NCBI GenBank assembly: GCA_029238175.1
Contig: JAQWGO010000011.1
Location: forward strand, 1 to 32,914
Source: Henriciella sp.
Lineage (GTDB): Bacteria; Pseudomonadota; Alphaproteobacteria; Caulobacterales; Hyphomonadaceae
Reading direction: 5' to 3'
Length of the DNA stretch: 32,914 nucleotides
Shown here: positions 1 through 7,147 of the stretch, in pieces
How positions within the stretch are numbered: position 1 is the stretch's first letter
Layout of the letters: the number at the start of each line of letters is the position of its first letter
The notes under the pieces: generated by a model
Databases searched by the model: none
What the model was told of the DNA's origin: nothing
What the model saw: only the letters and a program-made list of their open reading frames with translations
Position numbers and translations under genes: made by a program

Positions 1-53
1 TGCTACGACCTGCCAATGCAGCGGCAAAATCGCGTCTGCAAGCACAGGAGTAG
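1..53 (+). CDS. possible C-terminal end of an upstream gene
   Basis: Reading from base 3, the frame is open from the window edge to a TAG at 51-53 and encodes a short Ala/Gln-rich tail ending in LQAQE. The stop sits three bases before the ATG of the methyltransferase, which would be normal operon spacing. With only 16 codons visible no family can be recognised, and the other two forward frames are also open here, so this is only a suggestion. Confidence 0.3.
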   Translation, partial: LRPANAAAKSRLQAQE

Positions 54-56
54 GGC

Positions 57-686
57 ATGTTTGGACTTTGGGATCGCTACGTTGTTCCGCCGTTAATCGC
101 GTGTGCTTGTTCGAGCAAACCGATAATGAAGCAGCGCGCAAAAATTGTTCCTGAAGCTGAAGGTGTCGTGCTGGAAGTTGGCTGTGGATCAGGCACGAAT
201 TTCGGCCTGTATGATCCAAGCAAAGTGAAACACTTGCACGCGATTGAGCCATCCACCGGCATGGTCAAACGCGCAGAGACAGCTTGGTATGAAGGTGGGT
301 ATGAGACGCCATGCGATATCCATACGTGCGGGGCGGAGGACATGCCGCTGGCGGATGCAAGCGTTGATACTGCGGTCGTGACGTTCGTTCTGTGCACAAT
401 CCCGGATTGGGAAGCCTCGCTGGCCGAAATTCGCCGTGTGCTGAAGCCGGGCGGTCGGGTGCTGTTTTCTGAACATGGCCGCGCGCCGGATGAAGGCGTC
501 GCAAAGTGGCAACGCCGGGTTGAGCCTGTCTGGAAAGCTATGGCTGGTGGTTGTCACCTGACACGCGATACAAAAGAGATGTTAGAGGCAGGCGGTTTCT
601 CAGTTGAAAAACACGAGACCATGTACCTGCCGAATACACCAAAGATTGCAGGCTTTGCCGCATGGGGCAGCGCGCGTGTCGCTTAA
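57..686 (+). CDS. class I SAM-dependent methyltransferase
   Basis: A 209-residue methyltransferase of the UbiE/METTL7-like type. The SAM-binding motif I is VLEVGCGSGTNF (about residues 39-50), followed by an acidic/Pro segment AIEPS ending the second strand. Motif II is in DTAVVTFVLCTIPD and the post-motif LKPGGRVLFSEHG is typical of small-molecule or lipid methyltransferases. There is no signal peptide. The start is supported by AGGAG at 46-50. The 3' end overlaps the start of the DUF3445 gene by 11 bases, suggesting co-translation. The substrate cannot be told from sequence; the partner gene suggests a small amine or lipid metabolite, which is inference. Confidence 0.88.
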   Translation: MFGLWDRYVVPPLIACACSSKPIMKQRAKIVPEAEGVVLEVGCGSGTNFGLYDPSKVKHLHAIEPSTGMVKRAETAWYEGGYETPCDIHTCGAEDMPLADASVDTAVVTFVLCTIPDWEASLAEIRRVLKPGGRVLFSEHGRAPDEGVAKWQRRVEPVWKAMAGGCHLTRDTKEMLEAGGFSVEKHETMYLPNTPKIAGFAAWGSARVA

Positions 687-1497
687 GCGGCGCAAACCGC
701 CTCATTTACCGTTTTTGGACGGCCCGGCGAGTTTTGTGCCGGGGCTGAAGCCGATCACGCCTGCAGACTGGTTATCACCAGATACTGAGGTACGGGAGTG
801 GCTGAATGATAAGCGCCTCTTGATCAAGATGATGCGGGACAAAGTCTCTGCAGGCGACATTAATGGCGCGGCAGCTGAAGAACTTTTGCCTTTAGTCATG
901 AAAGCGACAGGCGAGACGCCGAACCAGAAAATGCCAACGGCGCTTGAAGAAGCAGCCTCTATGGTGACCGATGATTTTTGTATTCTGGAAGAAGAAGGTC
1001 GCGGCGACTGGCGTTTGACCGCGGGGGTGCTGTGTGCGCCAACATTTTGGACGCTGCCAGAGCGGATTGGGCTGGACCTTGGTGGTTTACACGGCCCGGT
1101 GCCTGGCGGTGACCCCGAACTAGCAAGCCGGATTGGCCGGATATTCACGGGGCTTAGGCCCGGCGCAATTCTGGAGCGATTTAACTGGACCGTGCAAGCC
1201 AGCGACAAGCGCTATACGCCCGAACGCCCCAGCGCGGACGGTAAAAGCGTAAGTGATCTTTATCTAAGGGTCGAGCGGCAAACCATACGCAAGCTGGAAC
1301 GGACAGGAGCTGTGGTCTTTACGATTCGGATTTGTGTTGACCCGCTTGTACCGATCTTACGCGAGCCGCACGTGCGGGAGGCGTTTGAGGACGCGTGGCT
1401 TGGCGCATCGGCGGCGGTGCGGCGCTATAAGGCTTGGGACGAACTAGAGGGGCTTGTGGCGATTGCTTGCCGCGAGGCAGATCAGGCAGCTTACTAA
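676..1497 (+). CDS. DUF3445 haem-dependent oxidative N-demethylase-like protein
   Basis: The protein matches the DUF3445 family from memory: WRLTAGVLCAPTFW, then LGGLHGPVPG, RIGRIFTGLRPG, FNWTVQ, LYLRVERQTIRKL and GAVVFTIRICVDPL, in the usual order. Characterised members (HDOD, the DmmA subunit of dimethylamine monooxygenase) bind haem in a PAS-like fold and oxidatively demethylate secondary amines. The frame is open from an ATG at 604, but a GTG at 676 gives a 273-residue protein with only 11 bases of overlap with the methyltransferase, so I prefer it. No reductase domain is fused, so an external electron donor would be needed. Function as an amine demethylase is inferred from the family only. 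Confidence 0.82.
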   Translation: MSLKRRKPPHLPFLDGPASFVPGLKPITPADWLSPDTEVREWLNDKRLLIKMMRDKVSAGDINGAAAEELLPLVMKATGETPNQKMPTALEEAASMVTDDFCILEEEGRGDWRLTAGVLCAPTFWTLPERIGLDLGGLHGPVPGGDPELASRIGRIFTGLRPGAILERFNWTVQASDKRYTPERPSADGKSVSDLYLRVERQTIRKLERTGAVVFTIRICVDPLVPILREPHVREAFEDAWLGASAAVRRYKAWDELEGLVAIACREADQAAY

Positions 1498-1511
1498 GAG
1501 GGAAGTATATT

Positions 1512-2033
1512 ATGCCGAAACCGATACCCGGACGAATGACGGCGGCGATTGAGGGGGATTTTGTGATCTTTCTGATTGGCATGCGTATCCACAAATTGTG
1601 GAAAGTTTGGAAGTGGTTCCCGGTGTTTGCCGCCATGCCTAAGATGCTGATTGAATTGGGTAAGAACCCTGATCTTGGTTTGCTGCATGCGAAGACATTC
1701 TTCAGCTTGCGCAGCCCATATCTGGTTCAGTACTGGCGCAGCTTTGAAGACCTGCACGCCTACTCGGTTAACCGTGATAGCGAACACCTACCGGCATGGG
1801 CGGCCTTTAACCGTGCCATGGGCACGAATGGCGAGGTTGGCATCTGGCATGAGACTTATCTGATCCGCGCAGGCGATCATGAGTCCGTTTATGGCAATAT
1901 GCCACCAATTGGATTGGGCATTGCTGGCGGCTTGAAACCGGTTGAGGGGCGCAACCGCTCCGCAAAAGGGCGACTGCGCCAGAGCGATGGAAACGACCAA
2001 CCTGACATGGACGATAGCAACGAAACGACCTAG
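1512..2033 (+). CDS. DUF4188 domain protein
   Basis: A 173-residue protein recognised as DUF4188: GRMTAAIEGDFVIFLIGMR near the N-terminus, HKLWKVWKW, LVQYWRSFEDLHAYS and AFNRAMGTNGEVGIWHETY are typical. The family is thought to adopt a dimeric alpha/beta-barrel (ABM-like) fold and is often named a monooxygenase-like protein, but no reaction is established to my knowledge. The start at 1512 is preferred over an in-frame upstream ATG at 1434 because AAGAGGGA lies at the right distance and the family begins here. It follows the DUF3445 gene by 14 bases. The last 25 or so residues are polar and probably disordered. Confidence 0.8.
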   Translation: MPKPIPGRMTAAIEGDFVIFLIGMRIHKLWKVWKWFPVFAAMPKMLIELGKNPDLGLLHAKTFFSLRSPYLVQYWRSFEDLHAYSVNRDSEHLPAWAAFNRAMGTNGEVGIWHETYLIRAGDHESVYGNMPPIGLGIAGGLKPVEGRNRSAKGRLRQSDGNDQPDMDDSNETT

Positions 2034-2059
2034 ATGGGCCTCAACGAATAGGAGCGCAC

Positions 2060-2497
2060 ATGAAGTATTGGTTGTTCAAATCTGAACCCTTCAAATGGAG
2101 CTGGGACCAGCAAAAAGCCAAGGGCGATGTTGGCGAAGAGTGGGACGGCATCCGCAACTATCAGGCGCGTAACTTTATGCGCGATATGAAGGTTGGTGAT
2201 CGCGGCTTTTTCTATCACTCGAACGAAGGTTTGGAAGTGGTTGGAATTATTGAGGTTTCAGCTGAATCTGCGCCAGATACAACGACGGATGATGAGCGCT
2301 GGGATTGCGTGCACATTCGCGCGCTGACGGACATGCCTCGCCATGTCACGCTAAAAGAAGTGAAAGCCACCGAAGCGCTGGCCGACATGTCGCTTGTCAC
2401 CAGTATGCGTCTCTCTGTGCAGCCGGTGAAAGAAGATGAGTGGATGCTGGTCTGTAAAATGGGCGGTCTGGACGGAAAGACGCTTAAACCGCTTTAG
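2060..2497 (+). CDS. EVE domain-containing protein
   Basis: A 145-residue single EVE (PUA-like) domain: MKYWLFKSEP at the N-terminus, W-D-G-I-R-N-Y-Q-A-R-N-F-M, VGDRGFFYHSN and the hydrophobic VVGIIEV strand are hallmark segments shared with thymocyte nuclear protein 1. The fold binds modified bases in nucleic acids, and free-standing bacterial members of this length are common house genes without known role. GGAG at 2052-2055 supports the start. It is last in the methyltransferase run, and its TAG overlaps the opposing stop of the beta-barrel gene in TTAG. Confidence 0.9.
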   Translation: MKYWLFKSEPFKWSWDQQKAKGDVGEEWDGIRNYQARNFMRDMKVGDRGFFYHSNEGLEVVGIIEVSAESAPDTTTDDERWDCVHIRALTDMPRHVTLKEVKATEALADMSLVTSMRLSVQPVKEDEWMLVCKMGGLDGKTLKPL

Positions 2498-3195
2498 AAC
2501 CCTTTGCTGAGCCTGAACCGCAACTGGCTGTCCGCGCTGGCGTCAGTTAGGCCGAAGAGGGCGCCGGAATAGAGGTTCCAATCCTCGTTGAGTTTCCAAA
2601 CGGCGACGGGGCCAAACTCATGCTCTTGTTCGTTCGCGTCTAGCCAATCGGACGTCGAGCCATACTCACTGAAGAGTTCCAAACCGATTTTGGGCCCATA
2701 GGAAAGTGATGTCATCGCTGATGCGCGGGTTTGAATTTGCAGACCGTCGGCAGGATCGTTTCCGATCTGCTGGGTTGCGCCCACGATGAAGCGCATTGTC
2801 CAGTAATCGATATGCTTCCACTGATTGGCCCAATGAACCGTTATATCGCCCGGGCGGTCATTGAAGCGGTAGCGACCTTCAAAACGAAAACCTGATTGGT
2901 ATTTCTGGTCATCTGGTGTGACCTGCCAAACAATTTCGCCGCGCAAATAGTCTAGATCAACATCGGAATCATCAGTCTTGCGAACTTGGGCAACCGCGCG
3001 CCACCTCAGCTCACCATTGAGGGCTTGCTGATAGTGAAAGCGTTGAGCAAGGCCTTCGCTGTCAGGATCATACGTGGCGCGATATTCCCAGCCACGTTCA
3101 CCCTCATCAATCACTGGCCCAAAAACGCCGCTTGTATTTTGCGCATAGGCGATAGGGGAAACCACCAGGGCTAGGGCGCACAATGTCAGCTTCAT
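2494..3195 (-). CDS. predicted outer-membrane beta-barrel protein, unknown function
   Basis: A 233-residue exported protein. The N-terminus MKLTLCALALVVSPIAYAQ is a standard signal peptide with cleavage likely after AYA. The mature part alternates hydrophobic and polar residues with many aromatic strand ends (GFRFEGRYRF, WTMRFIVGATQQIG, IGLELFSEYG, WNLYSGALFGLT) and ends in RFRLSKGF, a terminal Phe as in outer-membrane barrels. The start was chosen over an in-frame upstream codon because GGAGG lies seven bases ahead and the signal sequence starts exactly there. I do not recognise a named family. A short palindrome upstream (3262-3277) may belong to its promoter. Confidence 0.72.
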   Translation of the reverse strand: MKLTLCALALVVSPIAYAQNTSGVFGPVIDEGERGWEYRATYDPDSEGLAQRFHYQQALNGELRWRAVAQVRKTDDSDVDLDYLRGEIVWQVTPDDQKYQSGFRFEGRYRFNDRPGDITVHWANQWKHIDYWTMRFIVGATQQIGNDPADGLQIQTRASAMTSLSYGPKIGLELFSEYGSTSDWLDANEQEHEFGPVAVWKLNEDWNLYSGALFGLTDASADSQLRFRLSKGF

Positions 3196-3261
3196 TACAT
3201 CCTCCAGAACCAATACCCCTATGTGGATCGGTCTGTATGATTGTCTAGTAAAGGATTTGTG

Positions 3262-3277
3262 ATCCTATTGATAGGAT
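3262..3277. repeat. short inverted repeat upstream of the beta-barrel gene
   Basis: Arms ATCCTA and TAGGAT around a TTGA loop, 67 bases upstream of the barrel gene start and just after the end of the CorA/ZntB gene. It could be an operator for the barrel gene or a weak hairpin; no T-run follows on the minus strand. At six bases per arm chance is possible. Confidence 0.3.
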
Positions 3278-3288
3278 TTAGCTATAGT

Positions 3289-4215
3289 TTACAACCATTT
3301 TAGACGTCGGAAAATGACCAGAAGTCCAACTGCGACCAGCGCCATTATTACGCAAAGAAGTGCGAAGGCAATATTGGAGTCTGCGCCCGGAATACCGCCG
3401 ACATTAACGCCTAGTAAGCCGGTAAAGAATGAGAGCGGCAGGAACACGGCTGACACAATGGCCAGCACGAATAGACGGTCATTCATCGCAGTAGAGCGTC
3501 GTTCCGCCAATTGTTCATAGATGACGTTCAGACGCTCACGAATTGTATCAAGGCTTTCATTGATGCGAAGCAAATCATCCATCGTTTCACGTAGCAAGAA
3601 TATGTCTTTGTCAGACAAAAGTCCCGCGGAATCACGCAGCAGCGCGGCGACAGCTTCGCGTTGTGGGAGTAAGTACCGGCGCAAACTCAAAATTGCATGA
3701 CGCAGTTTTGACGCTTCTTTGGCAAGTGAGCTAGAATCGTCGCTCTCCATTCGCTCCTCTAGCGAGTCGGCATCATCATCGAGTTGGATGACGACAGGTG
3801 TGATGCGCTCAACTAATCGGCTGGCCAAGAAGGCGATAAAAGCGCCCGGTGTGTTGGGGCCTTTGCCTTCTTGATAAAGTTCATCAAGGTCATTTATGGC
3901 GCGAATATTCCATGCGGCCAAAGTGGTGACGGAGGTTTGCGTGGCCCAGACACGCACGGCAACCATGTCTTCTGGTTCTGCGCCTTCATTATAGTTCACA
4001 CCGCGCAGGATTATCAGCAGACCGTCTTCGAATTGCGTGGTGCGCGGGCGCGTATCTTCCTGAAGCAGCGCGTCCCGGACGAGAGGGTCGACGCCTTTAA
4101 GGTGATCCACTGTCTTCGGATTGTGGCGATTGAGGTGCACCCAGCTCATAGGCTCTGTCAGGCGAGCATGTTCGTAAATAACCGGGCCTTCAGGCAGGTT
4201 CGTACTGAGCGTCAT
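3289..4215 (-). CDS. CorA/ZntB family divalent metal transporter
   Basis: A 308-residue protein of the CorA superfamily, closest in feel to ZntB. The soluble N-terminal domain (residues 1 to about 240) carries the long helical stalk with LPQREAVAALLRD, and two membrane helices close the C-terminus (about 248-270 and 278-300). The signature loop between them reads GLLGVNVGGIPG, the GVN/GIP form of ZntB-like proteins rather than the GMN of Mg-specific CorA. The family forms funnel-shaped pentamers in the inner membrane; ZntB carries Zn2+, so zinc or another divalent metal is a reasonable but unproven substrate. The ATG at 4215 is preferred to an in-frame one at 4242 because AAGGA lies about ten bases ahead. 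Confidence 0.86.
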   Translation of the reverse strand: MTLSTNLPEGPVIYEHARLTEPMSWVHLNRHNPKTVDHLKGVDPLVRDALLQEDTRPRTTQFEDGLLIILRGVNYNEGAEPEDMVAVRVWATQTSVTTLAAWNIRAINDLDELYQEGKGPNTPGAFIAFLASRLVERITPVVIQLDDDADSLEERMESDDSSSLAKEASKLRHAILSLRRYLLPQREAVAALLRDSAGLLSDKDIFLLRETMDDLLRINESLDTIRERLNVIYEQLAERRSTAMNDRLFVLAIVSAVFLPLSFFTGLLGVNVGGIPGADSNIAFALLCVIMALVAVGLLVIFRRLKWL

Positions 4216-4300
4216 AAGATGGAAATCCTTTTCAAGCACCACAACGATAGCTGGCTTCGCTATTAGTCACATCTTATCGTAGGCTGAAATGGGCCCTTTG

Positions 4301-4801
4301 TCAGCTTGGCGTAAGCGCCGCGTTTTCGTTGAGCCATTGTCTCAGCGTTTCGACGTCGTCAGGTTTTGTGTCCCGCGCGATCTGCATGAGGAGGTCTGAA
4401 AGTAGAACTTTCTTTAATTCGCTGCGGAAGGCTTGCTCTGCAGCATAGAAGCTTGCCGCAATTCCACATGGTTTTTTGCAATTTTCCTTGGTCGCGCCGC
4501 ATGGGCCGTTCTGGCGTATTTCGGTGCACTTGAAGCTTGGCGCGCTGCCTTCGATGGCTTCGGTGATATCCCATAGATTTATGTCGTTTGGCGTTGTGGC
4601 GAGGCGGTATCCGCCCACAGCACCGCGCTGCGACACGATAAGGCCCGCCCGCCTTAGAGCTTGCATTTGTTTGGCCATGTAAGCGGGTGGGACGTCGTGA
4701 TAATTCGCCAAAGCTTCAGCTGAAAGCGATGCCCCTTTTGGAAGCATGGCCAAAAGCGCGCAAGCGTGAGCCGCCCATTCAACGCCAGATGCAATCTTCA
4801 T
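4301..4801 (-). CDS. Rrf2 family transcriptional regulator
   Basis: A 166-residue winged-helix regulator. The DNA-binding part fits Rrf2: LSAEALANYHDVPPAYMAKQMQ is helix-turn-helix and VSQRGAVGGYRLA is the wing. Four cysteines follow (about C92, C101, C108, C112, in KCTE, GPCGA, ENCKK and PCGI), a spacing different from IscR or NsrR but compatible with Fe-S or thiol sensing. GGAG eight bases ahead supports the ATG at 4801. It is divergent from the five-helix membrane protein, with a 27-base palindrome between the two starts, so autoregulation and control of that gene are likely. The signal sensed cannot be stated. Confidence 0.88.
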   Translation of the reverse strand: MKIASGVEWAAHACALLAMLPKGASLSAEALANYHDVPPAYMAKQMQALRRAGLIVSQRGAVGGYRLATTPNDINLWDITEAIEGSAPSFKCTEIRQNGPCGATKENCKKPCGIAASFYAAEQAFRSELKKVLLSDLLMQIARDTKPDDVETLRQWLNENAALTPS

Positions 4802-4816
4802 AATTGACTCCAAACT

Positions 4817-4843
4817 TAATTCGGATATTTATTGTCCGAATTA
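4817..4843. promoter_or_regulatory. palindromic operator between the Rrf2 gene and the membrane-protein gene
   Basis: Perfect nine-base arms TAATTCGGA (4817-4825) and TCCGAATTA (4835-4843) flank a nine-base AT-rich centre. The site lies 16 bases upstream of the Rrf2 start and 18 upstream of the divergent gene, so it would cover both promoters. TCCGA-type arms with an AT-rich centre fit the dyad operators of Rrf2 proteins. Assignment to the adjacent regulator is inference from position and symmetry. Confidence 0.72.
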
Positions 4844-4860
4844 TAAAAAAGGGCAACCTC

Positions 4861-5478
4861 ATGCGCGCTAAAGCGATTCACAGAGCATCCGCGATCCTCC
4901 TAGGCACATTTATTCTTACGCACCTTCTTGTGCATTTAACAGCGCTGGCTGGGCCGGAGGCACATCTTGCGACATTGGACTTTGTGCAGGTCATCTACCG
5001 CAATCCGGTTGGCGAGGCGATTTTGGTTCTATCCATCATAACGCAGGTCATAACCGGCGCATCCAGGTTGCGCTTTCGCGGTATCGGCGGCTGGGCCTTG
5101 CTGCAGGTTATCAGCGGAATGTATCTTATCTTTTTCTTGATCATGCACACTGGCGCGGCATTGATGACGCACAATGTGTTTGGGATTGAGACTGATTTCT
5201 ATTGGGCTGCTGGCTCGTTATACTATCCGGGAATCCGCATCGGTTTTGCGATCTACTATTTGGCTGCCGTGGCGGCGATCTTTACCCATCTTGCCGCTGC
5301 GCTCCACTTTGGATGGCCCAATGCATCAAAAGCCCTTGTGCGCGGCTTACCTTGGTTCGGCATTGGTTTAGGCGCACTTATCGTCGCGACTTTTGCGGGC
5401 GCGTTTTATACGATTGAATTAAGCGACGAAGCAGCTGGTTATTATATCCAAAACTTTGGCGAACTGGCTAAACGCTAA
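4861..5478 (+). CDS. five-helix membrane protein, possibly di-haem cytochrome b-like
   Basis: A 205-residue integral membrane protein with helices near 10-29, 45-66, 76-101, 124-150 and 160-183. Histidines lie in or at the ends of helices: H21 and H25 in helix 1, H96 and H104 at helix 3, H143 and H149 in helix 4. This resembles the five-helix cytochrome b anchor of succinate dehydrogenase/fumarate reductase (SdhC/FrdC type), but no dehydrogenase or Fe-S subunit gene is adjacent and I could not match it firmly to a named family. The ATG at 4861 is preferred over upstream in-frame codons because they would overlap the operator; its SD is weak. Likely controlled by the divergent Rrf2 protein. 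Confidence 0.68.
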   Translation: MRAKAIHRASAILLGTFILTHLLVHLTALAGPEAHLATLDFVQVIYRNPVGEAILVLSIITQVITGASRLRFRGIGGWALLQVISGMYLIFFLIMHTGAALMTHNVFGIETDFYWAAGSLYYPGIRIGFAIYYLAAVAAIFTHLAAALHFGWPNASKALVRGLPWFGIGLGALIVATFAGAFYTIELSDEAAGYYIQNFGELAKR

Positions 5479-6167
5479 GCCGCGTTGGCCATATCGGCGG
5501 CGGCCTCGCAATGGATCAGGGCTGTGTCGTATGGCGGAAGAGGGCTGTTGGCTTTGTTGAGCAGCATACCAATTTCGGTACAGCCAAGGATGACGCTATC
5601 GGCGCCTTGCGCTGCAAGATTGGCGGTGATGTCGATATAGCGTTGGCGGCTAGCGTCAGTTGTCTTGCCATGGACCAGTTCATCAAAAATGATGCTGTGA
5701 ATGTCGGCGCGCTCACTTTTACTTGGGATAATCGGCGACAGGTCATGCGCCTCCAGCCGTGAGGTGTAGAAGCTCTGTTCCATCGTAAATGCCGTGCCGA
5801 GAAGGGCGGGGCGCTTGCGTTGATCAGCGACTAGGCGCGCGGCGCAGGCATCACCAATATGGATGAACGGCTTGGTGATAACCGCTTCAATCGCCGCGGC
5901 GCATTTGTGCATGGTGTTCGTGGCCAGCAGGATCATGTCTGCGCCAGCGGCTTCTAGCCCAGTCGTTGCTTTGGCAAGTTCCTGCCCAATACGGTCCCAA
6001 TCGCCGACCATTTGTGCGGCATGGGTTTCTTCGAAATTGACGGAGTGAAGAATGATCTTGGCGCTAGAATACCCACCAAAGCGTTTCTTCGCGAGGGCGT
6101 TTAGGGTCTTGTAGTAAGAGATCGTACTTTCAGGGCTCATACCACCAAGAATGCCAATTGTTTTCAT
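5475..6167 (-). CDS. aspartate/glutamate racemase family protein (YgeA-like)
   Basis: A 230-residue cofactor-independent racemase. It starts with TIGILGGMSPESTISYY, the standard opening of the Asp/Glu/hydantoin racemase family. The first catalytic motif reads LLATNTMHK, with Thr in place of the usual Cys, and the second is VILGCTEIGMLL with Cys present. This Thr/Cys pair is what is seen in E. coli YgeA, which racemises a broad range of amino acids, rather than in strict aspartate racemases with two cysteines. The ATG overlaps the stop of the upstream HAD gene by four bases, so the two are translationally coupled. Substrate range is inference. Confidence 0.86.
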   Translation of the reverse strand: MKTIGILGGMSPESTISYYKTLNALAKKRFGGYSSAKIILHSVNFEETHAAQMVGDWDRIGQELAKATTGLEAAGADMILLATNTMHKCAAAIEAVITKPFIHIGDACAARLVADQRKRPALLGTAFTMEQSFYTSRLEAHDLSPIIPSKSERADIHSIIFDELVHGKTTDASRQRYIDITANLAAQGADSVILGCTEIGMLLNKANSPLPPYDTALIHCEAAADMANAA

Positions 6168-6691
6168 CGTAATCCGTCTTCAAAGCTTGATAAGGTCCAT
6201 TCGGCAAAATGCGCGAGATTTCCACCTTTAAACAAAAATCCACCGATTCCCGCCGCGTGAGCTGCCTGAATATCGGTTTTTTTATCGCCAATTAGGAAAC
6301 TGCCCTCACGTTTGACAGGAAAATCAGTCATTGCCTGCAGAATCATTCCAGGCTTTGGTTTGCGGTCAAAACTGTCCTTGCGATAGCGCGGATTTGTGCC
6401 CTCTGCATGGTAGGGGCAGGCATAGACGGCATCGACGGCCGTGCCACATTCACGTAAACCGGCATGCATATGGTCATGAACTGCCTGCATGTCCGCCTCA
6501 CTGTAATGATCAAAGGCGATTCCGGATTGGTTTGTCACAATAAAAACGAACCAATTCCGGGTCTTAAACGCTTTGATACAGTCGATTGCCCCATCAATCC
6601 ATTGCCAGTCTTCGACCCTAGAAATTGAGGTGTCATCAACGTTCACAACACCGTCACGATCAAGGAAAAGAGCGGGTCGTAAAATAGCCAT
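6164..6691 (-). CDS. HAD-IIIA phosphatase (GmhB-like)
   Basis: A 175-residue HAD phosphatase related to D-glycero-D-manno-heptose-1,7-bisphosphate 7-phosphatase and histidinol phosphatase. Motif I is LFLDRDGVVNVD (nucleophile D11, acid D13), motif II VTNQSG, motif III lysine in KPKPGM and motif IV GDKKTD. Classical GmhB carries a zinc loop with CxH and two further cysteines; here only ACPYH is kept, and the second pair is absent in the following DSFDRKPKPG. So zinc binding is probably lost, as in many alphaproteobacterial homologues. Lipopolysaccharide heptose synthesis is possible but no other heptose gene is in view. Coupled to the downstream racemase. Confidence 0.83.
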   Translation of the reverse strand: MAILRPALFLDRDGVVNVDDTSISRVEDWQWIDGAIDCIKAFKTRNWFVFIVTNQSGIAFDHYSEADMQAVHDHMHAGLRECGTAVDAVYACPYHAEGTNPRYRKDSFDRKPKPGMILQAMTDFPVKREGSFLIGDKKTDIQAAHAAGIGGFLFKGGNLAHFAEWTLSSFEDGLR

Positions 6692-6815
6692 TTCTTAGTC
6701 TAGCGCAGAGCGCTCCATAGCGCGAGGGGCTTGGCAATGCGGCTGAATTCTGTTCACCATACGCGTGAGGGTCACAAATAAGGGGGATCCTCACTGCCTT
6801 GGGAGGGCAAATATT

Positions 6816-7091
6816 ATGGAACAACTATTACCACTACTACTCAATGGTGCAGGCGGCGCGGTGATCGGTCCGATCATCTCTAAACTGCTCGGCGGTAAAG
6901 GCTCAACTGGTGCTTTAGCGGGTATCGTTGGCGGACTTGCCGGTGGTTACGGCATGGGCGCTGCGGGCGTTGGCTTCCAGTCACTACTCGGTAGCGGCGA
7001 CATCATGGGCCACCTTAGCAGCTTCCTTAATGGCGGCGCTGGCGGCGGTATCATCGGTGGTATTCTTGGATTGATCACGAAAGCAAAATAA
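6816..7091 (+). CDS. small glycine-zipper hydrophobic protein, unknown function
   Basis: A 91-residue protein, about one third glycine, with long GxxxG-type hydrophobic stretches (GGAVIGPIISKLLGG, GIVGGLAGGYGMGAAG, GGAGGGIIGGILGLI) that would form two or three packed membrane-active helices. There is no signal peptide or cysteine. A strong GGGAGGG ribosome-binding site precedes the ATG, and an intrinsic terminator follows 28 bases after the stop, so it is a stand-alone and probably well-expressed transcript. Glycine-zipper proteins include outer-membrane lipoproteins and small pore-forming or bacteriocin-like peptides; I do not recognise which, if any, applies. Confidence 0.7.
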   Translation: MEQLLPLLLNGAGGAVIGPIISKLLGGKGSTGALAGIVGGLAGGYGMGAAGVGFQSLLGSGDIMGHLSSFLNGGAGGGIIGGILGLITKAK

Positions 7092-7119
7092 GCTGAGGAT
7101 CAGTCTGAACGATTGCAAA

Positions 7120-7147
7120 GGGCGGCCCGGTTGGGTCGCCCTTTTTT
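7120..7147 (+). terminator. intrinsic terminator of the glycine-rich gene
   Basis: Stem GGGCGGCCC / GGGTCGCCC (one G-U pair), GGTT loop, then six T. The T-run reaches the stop codon of the converging MFS gene. Confidence 0.92.

Noticed and set aside
604-675. Longer N-terminus for the DUF3445 protein
   Set aside because: It would overlap the methyltransferase gene by more than 80 bases and adds a Cys/Arg-rich tail not seen in the family.
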